From IMG/VR virus record IMGVR_UViG_3300021373_003472, positions 1 to 53,518 of that record: a stretch of 53,518 nt of DNA; one strand, written 5' to 3'. This stretch comes from a virus. Within the stretch, counting starts at the first letter, position 1. The number at the start of each line of letters is the position of its first letter. The notes below the pieces were generated by a model. That model searched no databases. It saw only the letters and a program-made list of their open reading frames with translations, and had not been told where the DNA came from. This document shows, piece by piece, positions 40,172-49,896 of the stretch. The translations under genes and the position numbers were made by a program.

Positions 40172-43100
40172 TAATTCTCTCTTCGTTCTTCAGGTTCATA
40201 ATGTTTTATGCGCTCGTGCCATATGGGGGAAGCCAATAAAACTGCTGAATTTATTTCATTATTTTTTTGTTTTAAAAATACATAAGACATCCAAGTTTGT
40301 TCAAAGGGATTATCCCATTTTGTATCAATAAAAACTTTTTGATTACCTTTTTTAGACATAATCATAGGCCAGTTAGTGTATGTAATATCTCCTGTTATAT
40401 AAGCCACTCCATCTATAGCATCAATTCTATTAAATTGGGTTCTAGGGGCGTTTGGATCAATCCCATTAGTAGGAAGTTGGTCATAATCAGGCCAATATTC
40501 TGTTCTACTCTCTTGGGGTACATTATACCAGCTAGTTTGGATATTATTATCCCAATATACTTCTGTAAAAGACATTTTTAAATAATCAAAATCTTCTTTT
40601 ACCATTATCTTATGGAGAGTGTTGTATAAATTAGGGATATACTTTCTTAATCCATTTCTACAAAATTGACCTTCATATTCTGGGGGGTTAGATGTCATAT
40701 CATCTTCAAAAAAGAAATAGTAATCTGCATCCGAGTCATGGAAATGTTCTGCTGCTGCTTGTCTTCCACCACAAATTCCTTTATTTCCTTCTAAACTTAT
40801 ATATTCAAAATTATACTCTTGTGCTATTTCTTTATTTTTATTTCTGGAATCTTCATTTGTAGAATTATCTAAAAGTATAAGTTTTGGGTTTTCTAACCAC
40901 TCAGGTACTTTTTTCATTGATTCTATAGTATGAAGTACTTGTTCTGGAAAGTTAAAGGTAAGTATGTATAGGTTAGTTTTAATTTTATTTGGATTATATT
41001 TAGGTTGAATTAATTTTTTTCTTTCTGCTGGAATAGGTTCTAATTCAATATTATCATTTCCTAAGTTAATAGCAAATTTTACAATTAAGCCATTATCATC
41101 TAACATATACCTTCTATAAGTTTCAGGTTCTTGATACGCCATTATAGTAAAAATACTTTCTTCAGTGCCCATTAATCCTCTGTTTAAAGTATTATTTAAT
41201 AAATGCCAATAGGTTCCATTTCCCTCTTGGATTGTTTCTTTAGTACCACCAAATAAACCACCTCTACAAACATATTCAACAGGACAATTAGTATATTCTT
41301 GCATAGCTTTATGTTCAAACCCATGAACTTCATCTACAGCTTTATAAGGCCAACTTAAAAATAAAAATGGATCTAAATAATTTACTATTTTACTAAACCA
41401 ATTATCGGCAAAATAACTTTCATGTACTGACATTGTTATACCTGCATCAAGCCATATAAAATATTCAGAATCAAAAGGATTCCATACAGTAGCATTGTGT
41501 AATAATGAGTACTTACTCATTACTATAGGATTATACCATTCATTTTTACATTGAGGACTTTCTTTTAACCAACCTCCTTCTCCAGTAATATTCACCCATT
41601 CAGGAGAAGTTCGTATTTTTTGGGTCAAATCCCAAAAACCACCATACATTTCTTTAACGTCAGATAATTCATAGATTTTGACAAAAGTATTTTCTTTACT
41701 TCTTTTTTCCCATACTAATTTTTCTAGTTCTGCTGGAAGGTAAAGGAAAAGATTACAATCAAGAGTCATTAATCTTTCTAAATGATCAATGTACATACTA
41801 AAATCTTTTTTATGATTTCCAATGTCCCAAAGTCCAGATACTACTGTAAGTTTATCTGATGGTTTTTGTTCTTTTATGAATTTTTTGCTAATGTAAGTAT
41901 CTTGTAAAATTAAACCATCCATTTCTGTTGTCTTATATACTTCAAAAGCATCTTTATATGTATTTAAAATAGGTTTTCCATCTACATTAAATGAAGTGTT
42001 TAGTAATACTCCTATACCTGTTTCTTCTTTAAACTTAGTTAAAAGATCATATAACCATGGATTTTGTTCTTTAGTAACTGTTTGTACCCTTGCTGTTCCA
42101 TCTATATGGGTAATAGCTTGTAATTTTTCTTTCCATTCATTTTTTACTAAAGGACAATAATTCATCCATCTAGATTCTTTATCAAAATCAAAATAAATAG
42201 AAACATCTTCTAACCTTACTACAGGGGCAAATGGACGATACCATTCTCTATTTTTTACTTTAGCATTAAGAATATCTTTCATCCTTTCTATATTAGGATT
42301 ACAAATAATACTTCTATTACCTAATGCCCTTGGTCCATGTTCTGCTCCATCTCTTACAACCCCAATTATATTCCCTTTTTGAAGATCATTAATTACTTGG
42401 GAAATATTTGAAGATACTTCAAATTTTCCTTCATATTCATATTCATTTAAATATTGTGTTAAATTAAATTTATCAAATATTTTTGGCCCTGCATATGTTA
42501 TATCTATAGATTCTGTGGGTTTAATATGATTACAAAGCATACCAACAGATAAACCACAATCAGATGGATTTGGTGAAATAAAGGTTTCTCTTAATTTCGC
42601 TAATTTAGTATTTAGTAAAATATTTAATCCTCCTCCGCCAGTAATGTGCAAAGGCAGTGTAGGATAAGCATCAAGATGTGGTTGTAAAATTTCTAGTACC
42701 TTTTTTTCTAACATATATTGGTTAGTAGCCGCAAGGTCTTTACTATCCTCTGAATTAGCTAGGTTGTTTTCATCCAATGGAATGTTTAATCTGGTTAGTA
42801 TTTCTTTAAATATACCTTCGTGATCTACTCCAGTTTCTAATTCATACCATTTTTCAAATTCATCTAACCATTCATTTCTAACTTTACCATATCCTGCTAA
42901 TCCCATTAGTTTACCAGCATATACTAAGTTTCCAATTAAGTAATTAGATTCATGTTTTAGTTCACTAACATAATGACCAACCATCCCATAACAAACTCCA
43001 TAATTAACATTTTTATTTAAAATATCTTCAGGATTCTCTCCTTTTTTATGTTTAAATATTCTAAACCATCCATCATTACCACCACCATCAAATGATAGCA

Positions 43101-43449
43101 CTAAAGCTTCATTGTGGTTTGATTGGTATAAAGAACTACAAGAATGATTTTCATGATGGTTAGTTTGGATATACTGGTTTGATTTAAATACTTCTTTTAC
43201 TAAATCTAAATCTACTACATCATAATAGCAATAATCATAAGATTCTATTCCATACTTATCTTTAAAAATATCTTTAACAGATATTAATACATCTTTACTG
43301 TTATCCACTAATGTTGGGGGGTAAAAAAATAGAGAAGCATTTTTTTTATTTACTAATCTTTCAATTTCAATAACTTCTTTTATTTTTCCATCTATTGCTA
43401 AACTAATAGAAGCATTGTGAGAACCATATATTGCTAAAACTGTGTTCAT
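40171..43449 (-). CDS. Carbamoyltransferase / HtrL-like glycosyltransferase / GT-A glycosyltransferase fusion
   Basis: A 1092-residue three-part protein. Residues 1-525 are a NodU/CmcH/TobZ-type O-carbamoyltransferase (LSFDGGGNDGWF at 118-129, HITGGGGLNILLN, RDGAEHGPRALGNRSI at 366-381, LLNTSFNVDGKPI at 482-494), which transfers carbamoyl from carbamoyl phosphate through an adenylate. Residues about 535-800 resemble HtrL/YibB-type glycosyltransferases (VVSGLWDIG, LECN-like strand, FIWLDAGIT at 664-672). Residues about 825-1092 look like a GT-A enzyme (LYILTFNFPEQVLHTIESM, FFFEDDMTS at 912-920). The first part is paralogous to the next gene. The fusion would add and decorate a sugar on one polypeptide. 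Acceptor (virion protein, host glycan or DNA base) is unknown. Confidence 0.85.
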   Translation of the reverse strand: MNTVLAIYGSHNASISLAIDGKIKEVIEIERLVNKKNASLFFYPPTLVDNSKDVLISVKDIFKDKYGIESYDYCYYDVVDLDLVKEVFKSNQYIQTNHHENHSCSSLYQSNHNEALVLSFDGGGNDGWFRIFKHKKGENPEDILNKNVNYGVCYGMVGHYVSELKHESNYLIGNLVYAGKLMGLAGYGKVRNEWLDEFEKWYELETGVDHEGIFKEILTRLNIPLDENNLANSEDSKDLAATNQYMLEKKVLEILQPHLDAYPTLPLHITGGGGLNILLNTKLAKLRETFISPNPSDCGLSVGMLCNHIKPTESIDITYAGPKIFDKFNLTQYLNEYEYEGKFEVSSNISQVINDLQKGNIIGVVRDGAEHGPRALGNRSIICNPNIERMKDILNAKVKNREWYRPFAPVVRLEDVSIYFDFDKESRWMNYCPLVKNEWKEKLQAITHIDGTARVQTVTKEQNPWLYDLLTKFKEETGIGVLLNTSFNVDGKPILNTYKDAFEVYKTTEMDGLILQDTYISKKFIKEQKPSDKLTVVSGLWDIGNHKKDFSMYIDHLERLMTLDCNLFLYLPAELEKLVWEKRSKENTFVKIYELSDVKEMYGGFWDLTQKIRTSPEWVNITGEGGWLKESPQCKNEWYNPIVMSKYSLLHNATVWNPFDSEYFIWLDAGITMSVHESYFADNWFSKIVNYLDPFLFLSWPYKAVDEVHGFEHKAMQEYTNCPVEYVCRGGLFGGTKETIQEGNGTYWHLLNNTLNRGLMGTEESIFTIMAYQEPETYRRYMLDDNGLIVKFAINLGNDNIELEPIPAERKKLIQPKYNPNKIKTNLYILTFNFPEQVLHTIESMKKVPEWLENPKLILLDNSTNEDSRNKNKEIAQEYNFEYISLEGNKGICGGRQAAAEHFHDSDADYYFFFEDDMTSNPPEYEGQFCRNGLRKYIPNLYNTLHKIMVKEDFDYLKMSFTEVYWDNNIQTSWYNVPQESRTEYWPDYDQLPTNGIDPNAPRTQFNRIDAIDGVAYITGDITYTNWPMIMSKKGNQKVFIDTKWDNPFEQTWMSYVFLKQKNNEINSAVLLASPIWHERIKHYEPEERREN

Positions 43450-43916
43450 TATTTATTGTGTTATATAATGGTTTTCTATTATTAAACCATCTAATTCTGT
43501 TGTTTGAAGTATTAAAAAACCATCTTTAATAGTAGATAAAATAGGTTTTCCTGCTACATTAAATGAAGTATTTAGTAATACTCCTACACCTGTTTGTTTA
43601 TCTAATTCAGATAATAATTCATATAAAAATGAATTTTGTTCTTTGGTAACTGTTTGTATCCTGGCTGTGCCATCTATATGTGTAATAGAAGGTAATTTTT
43701 CTTTCCATTCTTCTTTAACCATAGGGCAAAAATTCATCCATCTACTTTCTCCTTCCCATTCAAAATATTTAGAAACATCTTCTAGTCTTACTACAGGAGC
43801 AAACGGACGGTACCATTCTCTATTTTTTACTTTAGCATTAAGAATATCTTTCATATTTGGAATACTAGGATCACAAATAATACTTCTATTACCTAATGCC
43901 CTTGGTCCATGTTCTG
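42239..43916 (-). repeat. Near-identical DNA blocks in paralogous carbamoyltransferase genes
   Basis: Two 44-nt blocks are identical between the two genes: 42239-42282 with 43811-43854, and 42301-42344 with 43873-43916. They encode the catalytic REWYRPF and EHGPRALGNRSI regions. Even synonymous positions agree, unlike the rest of the genes, which suggests recent duplication or gene conversion. Confidence 0.7.
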
Positions 43917-45054
43917 ATTGGTCCCTAATTACTCCTATTATTTTACCATCTTTTAAGTTTTGTACTAATTGTTCAATATTTAATTCATTTACATCATGAG
44001 TATTTAAATATTCTAAAAGAGTACCTAAGTCTAAAATCGGAATACCTTTATAAGTTATATCAATTGGTGTTTTTGGTTTTAAATATGATAATAATAACCC
44101 TACTCCAAGACCACAATCATTAGGATTTGGACCAATAAAAACTTCTTTATTAAATTCAGTTTTAATTCTAGTATTTAGTATAATATTTAAGGCACACCCC
44201 CCAGTAAGTATTATAGGCATATCTTGATATTTTTCCATATAGGGTAAAGCAACTTCTAAAAAACATTCTTCAAAAGCTTTTTGTGAAGTAGCAGCAATAT
44301 CATATGCAATTTGTCCTTTTAACCTGTTATTTCTATCAAATTTTACTCCTATATTATCACCAATAATTTTATTAATTTCTTCTTCATACTCACCAGATGC
44401 TGCATTTGCTTTATAATAATCCATAAAATAAGGAATCCAATCTTCATGTACTTCCCCAAAAGCACATAATCCCATAATTTTACCTGGGTATATTAGATTA
44501 CCATCTGTTAGTGGGATTTGTGTTATATCATCAAAAAAATCTCCAAAAGTTGCATATGGAAAACCTAAATCATAATAAATGTGATCATTTCCTAAAATAG
44601 GATTTTTAACTTTATTAACTAACATAGGTCCTTGTTCTCTATTAGCTAAATAAATATTAAATTTACCATCATCACCCCCTCCATCAAATGAAAATATTAA
44701 AGCACTTTCATATGGAGATTGATAAAAAGCTCCATTAGCATGAGACTCATGATGATTAGGATAAATAAAATTTTTAGCATTAATTTTTTTTGCTAAATTA
44801 GTTGACACTCCATTATGATGAATTACAGAACAATTAGCTATGCAGTTATCAAATTCTTTTATACCATATGTTTTTTCAATCCAATCAAGAATAAAATCTA
44901 CAAGTGTCCAAGGATGTCTGTAAGTTTTGTACTGACATATACCTGAGTTTTTTACACCTGTAATTCTTTCTGTTTCTATAACACATAAAATTTCTCCTTT
45001 ATCTTCTACTACTATAGAACCGTTATGTGAACCGTAAAATGAAATATTAGCCAT
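43453..45054 (-). CDS. NodU/CmcH-type carbamoyltransferase
   Basis: A 533-residue stand-alone O-carbamoyltransferase, paralogue of the first half of the following 1092-residue gene. It shows NHHESHANGAFYQSP, FSFDGGGDDGKFN, LTGGCALNIILN, RDQSEHGPRALGNRSI, VKNREWYRPFAPVVRLEDV and LLNTSFNVAGKPI, the usual set of kinase-like (Kae1-type) N-domain and YrdC-like C-domain landmarks. Such enzymes carbamoylate sugars or antibiotics; some phage members are thought to modify DNA bases. It starts 8 nt inside the upstream glycosyltransferase gene, so both are probably translated together. Confidence 0.93.
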   Translation of the reverse strand: MANISFYGSHNGSIVVEDKGEILCVIETERITGVKNSGICQYKTYRHPWTLVDFILDWIEKTYGIKEFDNCIANCSVIHHNGVSTNLAKKINAKNFIYPNHHESHANGAFYQSPYESALIFSFDGGGDDGKFNIYLANREQGPMLVNKVKNPILGNDHIYYDLGFPYATFGDFFDDITQIPLTDGNLIYPGKIMGLCAFGEVHEDWIPYFMDYYKANAASGEYEEEINKIIGDNIGVKFDRNNRLKGQIAYDIAATSQKAFEECFLEVALPYMEKYQDMPIILTGGCALNIILNTRIKTEFNKEVFIGPNPNDCGLGVGLLLSYLKPKTPIDITYKGIPILDLGTLLEYLNTHDVNELNIEQLVQNLKDGKIIGVIRDQSEHGPRALGNRSIICDPSIPNMKDILNAKVKNREWYRPFAPVVRLEDVSKYFEWEGESRWMNFCPMVKEEWKEKLPSITHIDGTARIQTVTKEQNSFLYELLSELDKQTGVGVLLNTSFNVAGKPILSTIKDGFLILQTTELDGLIIENHYITQ

Positions 45055-45952
45055 CTTGATGAATAATTAAATGATAATGATCCATCATTTCTTTTACCCA
45101 TTTTTCAGGGTATGTTACTTGGTCATTAACATGTGTTCCTGTAATATTTCTTAATACGTGGCAACCTGTGTGATCAGGAAAAGGTAAATTATCTAAAACA
45201 GGGAAGCTATTACAATTTCTGCCTAAAGTATTAATCACTCTCCAATCTGTTTCTTTATCCCAAGCTACACATTTTATATCCTTTTTATGTTTATAAGCAT
45301 AATATCCTACTAAAATATCATCAGACCAATGATTATTAAATATAAATTCTTCATTTAAAAAATCATCTTCAAAAAAAGATCTTTTATAACTTACTGAATG
45401 CCAATGCCCTGTAATCATTATATTATGATCATAAAATAAAGGGAAAACATCTGGCATAGGAGCAAAAGTAAATTTCTTATTCCCTTCTTCATCAGTCCAA
45501 GTTCTTTTCTGGAGTAATCTATCACCTCTGAATGCAATTGCACTATCAGGATATTGTTCTAATTTTTTCAGATGATATTCTAACATATCAGGATGGTATA
45601 AATTATCATCATCTAATATAATTAGAGTATCATCTTTTTTATCTGTATACTGTAAAGCACCAACAATTTTAGTTGGAGGACCATAATCTTTTAATCTGTT
45701 AATTATCAAATGGTCGTATTCTTTTTTTAATTCTTCTACCCATTGTGGAATTTGAATTTCATCACCTTTATCAGTATTTTGAGGCAATCTTCCAATATTA
45801 TCTGCTAATCTTGCTGTATATTTAAAAGGTACATTATAAAGAACTTTATATTTCTTATCAGTATTTTGGGTTAAAAGAGAAACTAAATTTTGCCTTGATG
45901 ATTGTTCAAAATTCATTCTATCAGGTACGGTAGTTAAAGATATATAAATCAT
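45047..45952 (-). CDS. Glycosyltransferase, GT-A type
   Basis: A 301-residue enzyme. MIYISLTTVPDRMNFEQSSR begins a nucleotide-sugar-binding fold, and LIILDDDNLYHPDML with DDD at 114-116 is the metal-binding DxD-type motif. A GPPTKIVGALQYT segment and a C-terminal WSDDILVGYYAYKH region (candidate catalytic base) complete it. There is no membrane segment, so it is cytoplasmic or bound to a complex. Sugar and acceptor are unknown. It is coupled to the carbamoyltransferase gene by an 8-nt overlap. Confidence 0.8.
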   Translation of the reverse strand: MIYISLTTVPDRMNFEQSSRQNLVSLLTQNTDKKYKVLYNVPFKYTARLADNIGRLPQNTDKGDEIQIPQWVEELKKEYDHLIINRLKDYGPPTKIVGALQYTDKKDDTLIILDDDNLYHPDMLEYHLKKLEQYPDSAIAFRGDRLLQKRTWTDEEGNKKFTFAPMPDVFPLFYDHNIMITGHWHSVSYKRSFFEDDFLNEEFIFNNHWSDDILVGYYAYKHKKDIKCVAWDKETDWRVINTLGRNCNSFPVLDNLPFPDHTGCHVLRNITGTHVNDQVTYPEKWVKEMMDHYHLIIHQDG

Positions 45953-45956
45953 GTTT

Positions 45957-46700
45957 TTATATTAAATTTAAAAAAGATAAATCACTGTCAGGTCTAGATA
46001 AATCATTTCCTCTATCTAAAAAACTACAAGGATAATGTTTTTTATCCTCTTTAATATAAGGAACTAAATCTTTATTTACAAAAGAAAGTTCAATTACTTC
46101 AGGAAGGGAATATTGTTTTATATAATTTGTATTAGGAACAATTTCTTCATATGCAAAGTTATTAGCATAATTATTTCCATGGACATGAATTAAATAATAA
46201 TACTCATTAAGTTTATTTATACATTCAAAAAATTCTTTTTGTCTAGTAGGATCTTGAAGCCAATGAAATTCAAAAACTAACCCAGTTGTTACTTCACTAA
46301 GTTTTTGAATATCTGTATTTAGGATATATTCACATTCTGCTCCTTCTACATCAGCTTTGAATAAAACTCTATCTGTAATTCCTGATTGTTCATAATGGGA
46401 TAAAAAATTATCCATATTATCTGTTTTAAACGATGATATTCCTTCTTTGGTATAAATTATATTATTTTTATAATTTTCATCTATTTCAATTCCTTCTATA
46501 GTATGGTCATAACAAAATGCTTTATTTCCAGTTGCATCTACATATGCTTTTTCAAAAGATATATCATTTCCTACTCCATAACTAAAAAGTGAAACACTTT
46601 TTCCTATTGATTGTAAAGCCACAACATACCCCCCATCCCAAAGATTTCCAATTCTTACTTTTTGTAAAATAGGATCATAAAGTTTTAAAGAGTTTATCAT
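45957..46700 (-). CDS. FkbM-family methyltransferase
   Basis: A 247-residue SAM-dependent methyltransferase of FkbM type. YGVGNDISFEKAYVDATGN at 41-59 is the SAM-binding start, VLFKADVEGAECEYI at 112-126 is the family's acidic motif, and FEFHWLQDPTRQ follows. FkbM enzymes O-methylate sugars or polyketides. Within this locus it most likely caps a glycan hydroxyl. It lies 4 nt from the next gene and 6 nt after the previous one. Confidence 0.85.
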   Translation of the reverse strand: MINSLKLYDPILQKVRIGNLWDGGYVVALQSIGKSVSLFSYGVGNDISFEKAYVDATGNKAFCYDHTIEGIEIDENYKNNIIYTKEGISSFKTDNMDNFLSHYEQSGITDRVLFKADVEGAECEYILNTDIQKLSEVTTGLVFEFHWLQDPTRQKEFFECINKLNEYYYLIHVHGNNYANNFAYEEIVPNTNYIKQYSLPEVIELSFVNKDLVPYIKEDKKHYPCSFLDRGNDLSRPDSDLSFLNLI

Positions 46701-46706
46701 TTTTTT

Positions 46707-47666
46707 TTATTTTAGTTTATTTAAATTAATTAATTCTGTAAATATTTTAGTATGAGATTCTAAAGTACAATTTTCATCCCACCATTTTCTTCCGTTTTCT
46801 GATAGAAAAATTCTATAATCTTTATCTTGTTTTACTTTTTCAAAAGTTTCTATATAAGCATCCGCTAATGATTTATAATCTGAAAAATCAGGGCATGGTA
46901 CTTCTGCATAATGGTAGTTAGGGATTAATTTATTATGGTATTGTATATGTAATTTTGGTCTTACTAAAGCAGCCCCCAATCCTAAAGCCTCAAAAGTTCT
47001 ATTAGATACTTCAGCTCCACCATTAAAATCAATATGAATTGAATATTTAGATAATTCTTTAATAAAATCTCTAGGGGGAATAGCTGGGGTTAGGTTAAAT
47101 CTAGTATCATATTTTTTTATATATTCTCTAAAATTCCATATTCCTCCTCCTATAAAAATAGGCTTCTCAGGAGAAATAGTTGATCTTTTTTTATTTTGAT
47201 AATATTGAATAGCTTTATATCCTTCCCAAAACCAAGTACTATTTGTACAAGGAGTATATTTTATAAGAGGGTGAAAGGGTTCATATGTTACATCTTCATG
47301 TTGTAATCCACCACAGGCAAATAATTCTATACAATTATCTAAATCTTCCCATAAATTATCTTTTCGTATTAAATGGTTTTTATCACAATAAGATATGGCT
47401 ATATGTTTACCATTATCTGGGTTTTCTAATAAAGGAATAAATATATTATATTTGGTACAACAACAATATGTTTCTGCTTTATCTTTATTATCAATAGGTA
47501 TTATTTCTATATCAGGATACTTTTGTTGAAGGCTTCTATACAAACTAACCATTGCATAAGATAAAAAAAAGTTACTTGCTCCTATAGAGGTAGAATCTAT
47601 AGGAGTATTTTTAACATCTTCTATAGTCCATCTTGCAGGTAGGGGTAAGTAAAAATTGATTTTCAT
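46707..47666 (-). CDS. Glycosyltransferase, GT-B-like
   Basis: A 319-residue protein. The C-terminal half has a GT-B-type donor-site segment: FNGGAEVSNRTFEALGLGAALV at about 214-235, reported here as NGGAEVSNRTFEALGLG, followed by PKLHIQYHNKLIPNYHY and a helical tail with FLSENGRKWW. The N-terminal half is less typical and carries CCC at 68-70. It resembles CgeB/spore-coat-type glycosyltransferases that act on surface proteins or glycans. It overlaps the gmd gene by 4 nt. The donor sugar is unknown; a GDP-sugar would fit its neighbour. Confidence 0.7.
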   Translation of the reverse strand: MKINFYLPLPARWTIEDVKNTPIDSTSIGASNFFLSYAMVSLYRSLQQKYPDIEIIPIDNKDKAETYCCCTKYNIFIPLLENPDNGKHIAISYCDKNHLIRKDNLWEDLDNCIELFACGGLQHEDVTYEPFHPLIKYTPCTNSTWFWEGYKAIQYYQNKKRSTISPEKPIFIGGGIWNFREYIKKYDTRFNLTPAIPPRDFIKELSKYSIHIDFNGGAEVSNRTFEALGLGAALVRPKLHIQYHNKLIPNYHYAEVPCPDFSDYKSLADAYIETFEKVKQDKDYRIFLSENGRKWWDENCTLESHTKIFTELINLNKLK

Positions 47667-48634
47667 AGTTTATTTCTCCAATATTTTATCATTTCATCTA
47701 ACATCTCTTTAAAACTATATTCACGTTTCCAACCAGTCATTTCTTCTAATTTAGAAGGATCCCCTTTTGTTAATTTAATTTCTTTAGGTCTTAACATATT
47801 AGGATCAGTTTCAATATATTCTTTGTAATCCATTCCTAAACTAGAAAAAACATATTCACATAAATATTTTAAACTATTAAGTTCTCCTGAAGCACATACA
47901 AAATTATTAGGGTTTGATTGTTGTAAAATTAACCACATAGCTTGGACATGATCCTTAGCATGACTCCAATCTCTATAAACATCTAGATTACCTAATTTTA
48001 ATTTATCTTGTTTATTTTTATATATATTAACTGCTCCTTTTATAACTTTAGTAGTAACAAAATTATCTCCTCTACGTGGAGATTCGTGATTAAATGCAAT
48101 CCCTGTACTTATATACATGTTATAGGCTTCTTTATAAGTATTGCATATATTATAGCTAAATACGCGTGAACAGGCATATGGGTTATTAGGATTAAATGGA
48201 GTGCTTTCTCTTTGAAATCCATCACTATCTATATTATTCCCGAACATTTCAGAAGAAGAAGCTTGATAAATTCTTGTTTCAGGAGATATATTTTTTATAC
48301 ATTCTAATACATTCAAAGTCCCAGTTGATATAGTATTATTAGTATAAACTGGATTGTCAAAACTAATTCTAACATCTGATTGGGCTGCTAGATTATAAAA
48401 TTCGTTTGGTTTATATTTTTTTACAACTTTTTGTAAAGAATCTAAATCAGTTACATCAGCATATTCTAATATTATTTTATCTACTAAATGAGATATTCTA
48501 CTATTAGATAAATTAGCATTAAAAGAATGTCTTCTAATAGTACCTATAACTTTATATCCTTTAGATAACAATAACTCAGCAAGATATGAGCCATCTTGCC
48601 CTGTAATTCCAGTTATCAAAGCTGTTTTTTTCAT
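47663..48634 (-). CDS. gmd: GDP-mannose 4,6-dehydratase
   Basis: A 323-residue short-chain dehydrogenase-type enzyme, nearly the usual GMD length. The NAD(P) loop is ITGITGQDGSY at 7-17, IRRHSFNANLS follows, QASSSEMFG at 124-132 holds the catalytic Ser/Glu region, and the product-pocket motif FNHESPRRGDNFVT is at 181-194. It converts GDP-mannose to GDP-4-keto-6-deoxymannose, the precursor of GDP-fucose, GDP-rhamnose and perosamine. The catalytic YxxxK reads YACSR (Tyr153, Arg157), so the usual Lys is Arg. No reductase or aminotransferase for the next step lies in the window. Confidence 0.93.
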   Translation of the reverse strand: MKKTALITGITGQDGSYLAELLLSKGYKVIGTIRRHSFNANLSNSRISHLVDKIILEYADVTDLDSLQKVVKKYKPNEFYNLAAQSDVRISFDNPVYTNNTISTGTLNVLECIKNISPETRIYQASSSEMFGNNIDSDGFQRESTPFNPNNPYACSRVFSYNICNTYKEAYNMYISTGIAFNHESPRRGDNFVTTKVIKGAVNIYKNKQDKLKLGNLDVYRDWSHAKDHVQAMWLILQQSNPNNFVCASGELNSLKYLCEYVFSSLGMDYKEYIETDPNMLRPKEIKLTKGDPSKLEEMTGWKREYSFKEMLDEMIKYWRNKL

Positions 48635-49896
48635 TATAAGTTTATTTCGTATCTTTCAGTCCAACCTCTTTTTTCACTATGACCCCAATAAACTACTTTA
48701 GAAGGATTTTTTTCAGTCATAAACATTTTTTCATAATGTATTGGTTGACCTTGTTCTAAAAATAATTTTAATCTATAATCATCTATATACTCAGATTCAA
48801 TTCCAGTTCCATTTTCATCATCAAAAGCAACTAAGATAAAATTATAGTCTTTTTCAGGTAAATAAGAAGGTTGAATATCTACTAAATGGTAAAAAGAATG
48901 CATAAAACTATCTTCCCATTCTTGTTTATCTTCTATAATAGGGTTTGGGGGTAAAAAATTATCTTTTGTATATTTTTGAAATGATTTTTTTTCAAAATGT
49001 ATACCAGCGTATTTTTCATAATCTCTTAAAGTACGAACTGTTCCTAAATCATAACCAGTTAAATCAAACCCATTATCTTCTACTCTTAGTAATTGTCTTA
49101 TTTTAGCTCTACCTACATTATTTTCTCTCCACCAACTATCTTCACCTCTTTTAGATTGATCATCCCATACTAATATTCCATCTCTTTCTTCTCTCATTGT
49201 AGCATGCCATATTACTACTCTATGAGGATGAAATAAATCGTAACCATGTGTATAACTTCTTACTGTTAAATTTATTTCTTCTCCTGCAAAGAAAATATCT
49301 GAATCGTGTTTTACTTCTCTAGCCCATTTATTAGGACCAAAACAAAAATGTCCAGAAATAAACCTAGCAGGAACTGGTTTGTTTAATTTTTTCCAGTCTA
49401 TTGCAAATCCTGTAGGTCTAATAAAGATAGTGCCATGAGGGTAAAATGAAGCTGCTTCACTATACCATGGTTCTTGAACTCTATCTTCTGGGTCATTAAA
49501 TGGGTTATAATAGGGTAAATAACCACAAATTAAAGGATTATGACCATCTTTAACTAATTGATCGTACCATTCAATTAAAGTTTTATCCCAATCTTTTGTA
49601 AATCTATGATGTGAATCTAATTGTAAAACAAAATCTTCATCTTCTAATAATTGATCATTTATAATTGCTCTTGCATAGGCTAAACCTTTAGCTTCTTCAT
49701 AGGGCATATCATAAATTTTAAATCTTTTATCTTTTCTATATTTGTCTACATTATCAAACCCATCTTCAGGGTTAAATTGCCTACAAATTCCAAAATGTAT
49801 ACGGTTAGGATATTTAGCTTGAGCTAAAGCATCTTCAATTGTAGGTATTAATTCTGGTTCCCTGTAAGCAGGAAGATGTAACATTATTTTTCTCAT
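48634..49896 (-). CDS. Glycosyltransferase, GlcNAc-transferase family (PF11397-like)
   Basis: A 420-residue enzyme. PAYREPELIPTIEDAL at 9-24, MPYEEAKGLAYARAI at 64-78 and FVLQLDSHHRFTKDWD at 89-104 (DSH metal motif), followed by FFAGEEINLTVRSYTHGYDLFHPH (reported as THGYDLFHPH), match the GlcNAc-transferase family whose studied member, Dictyostelium Gnt1, glycosylates hydroxyproline in a protein. The next gene is a paralogue. Acceptor is unknown; a protein is favoured by family. It overlaps both neighbours by 1-4 nt. Confidence 0.85.
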   Translation of the reverse strand: MRKIMLHLPAYREPELIPTIEDALAQAKYPNRIHFGICRQFNPEDGFDNVDKYRKDKRFKIYDMPYEEAKGLAYARAIINDQLLEDEDFVLQLDSHHRFTKDWDKTLIEWYDQLVKDGHNPLICGYLPYYNPFNDPEDRVQEPWYSEAASFYPHGTIFIRPTGFAIDWKKLNKPVPARFISGHFCFGPNKWAREVKHDSDIFFAGEEINLTVRSYTHGYDLFHPHRVVIWHATMREERDGILVWDDQSKRGEDSWWRENNVGRAKIRQLLRVEDNGFDLTGYDLGTVRTLRDYEKYAGIHFEKKSFQKYTKDNFLPPNPIIEDKQEWEDSFMHSFYHLVDIQPSYLPEKDYNFILVAFDDENGTGIESEYIDDYRLKLFLEQGQPIHYEKMFMTEKNPSKVVYWGHSEKRGWTERYEINL

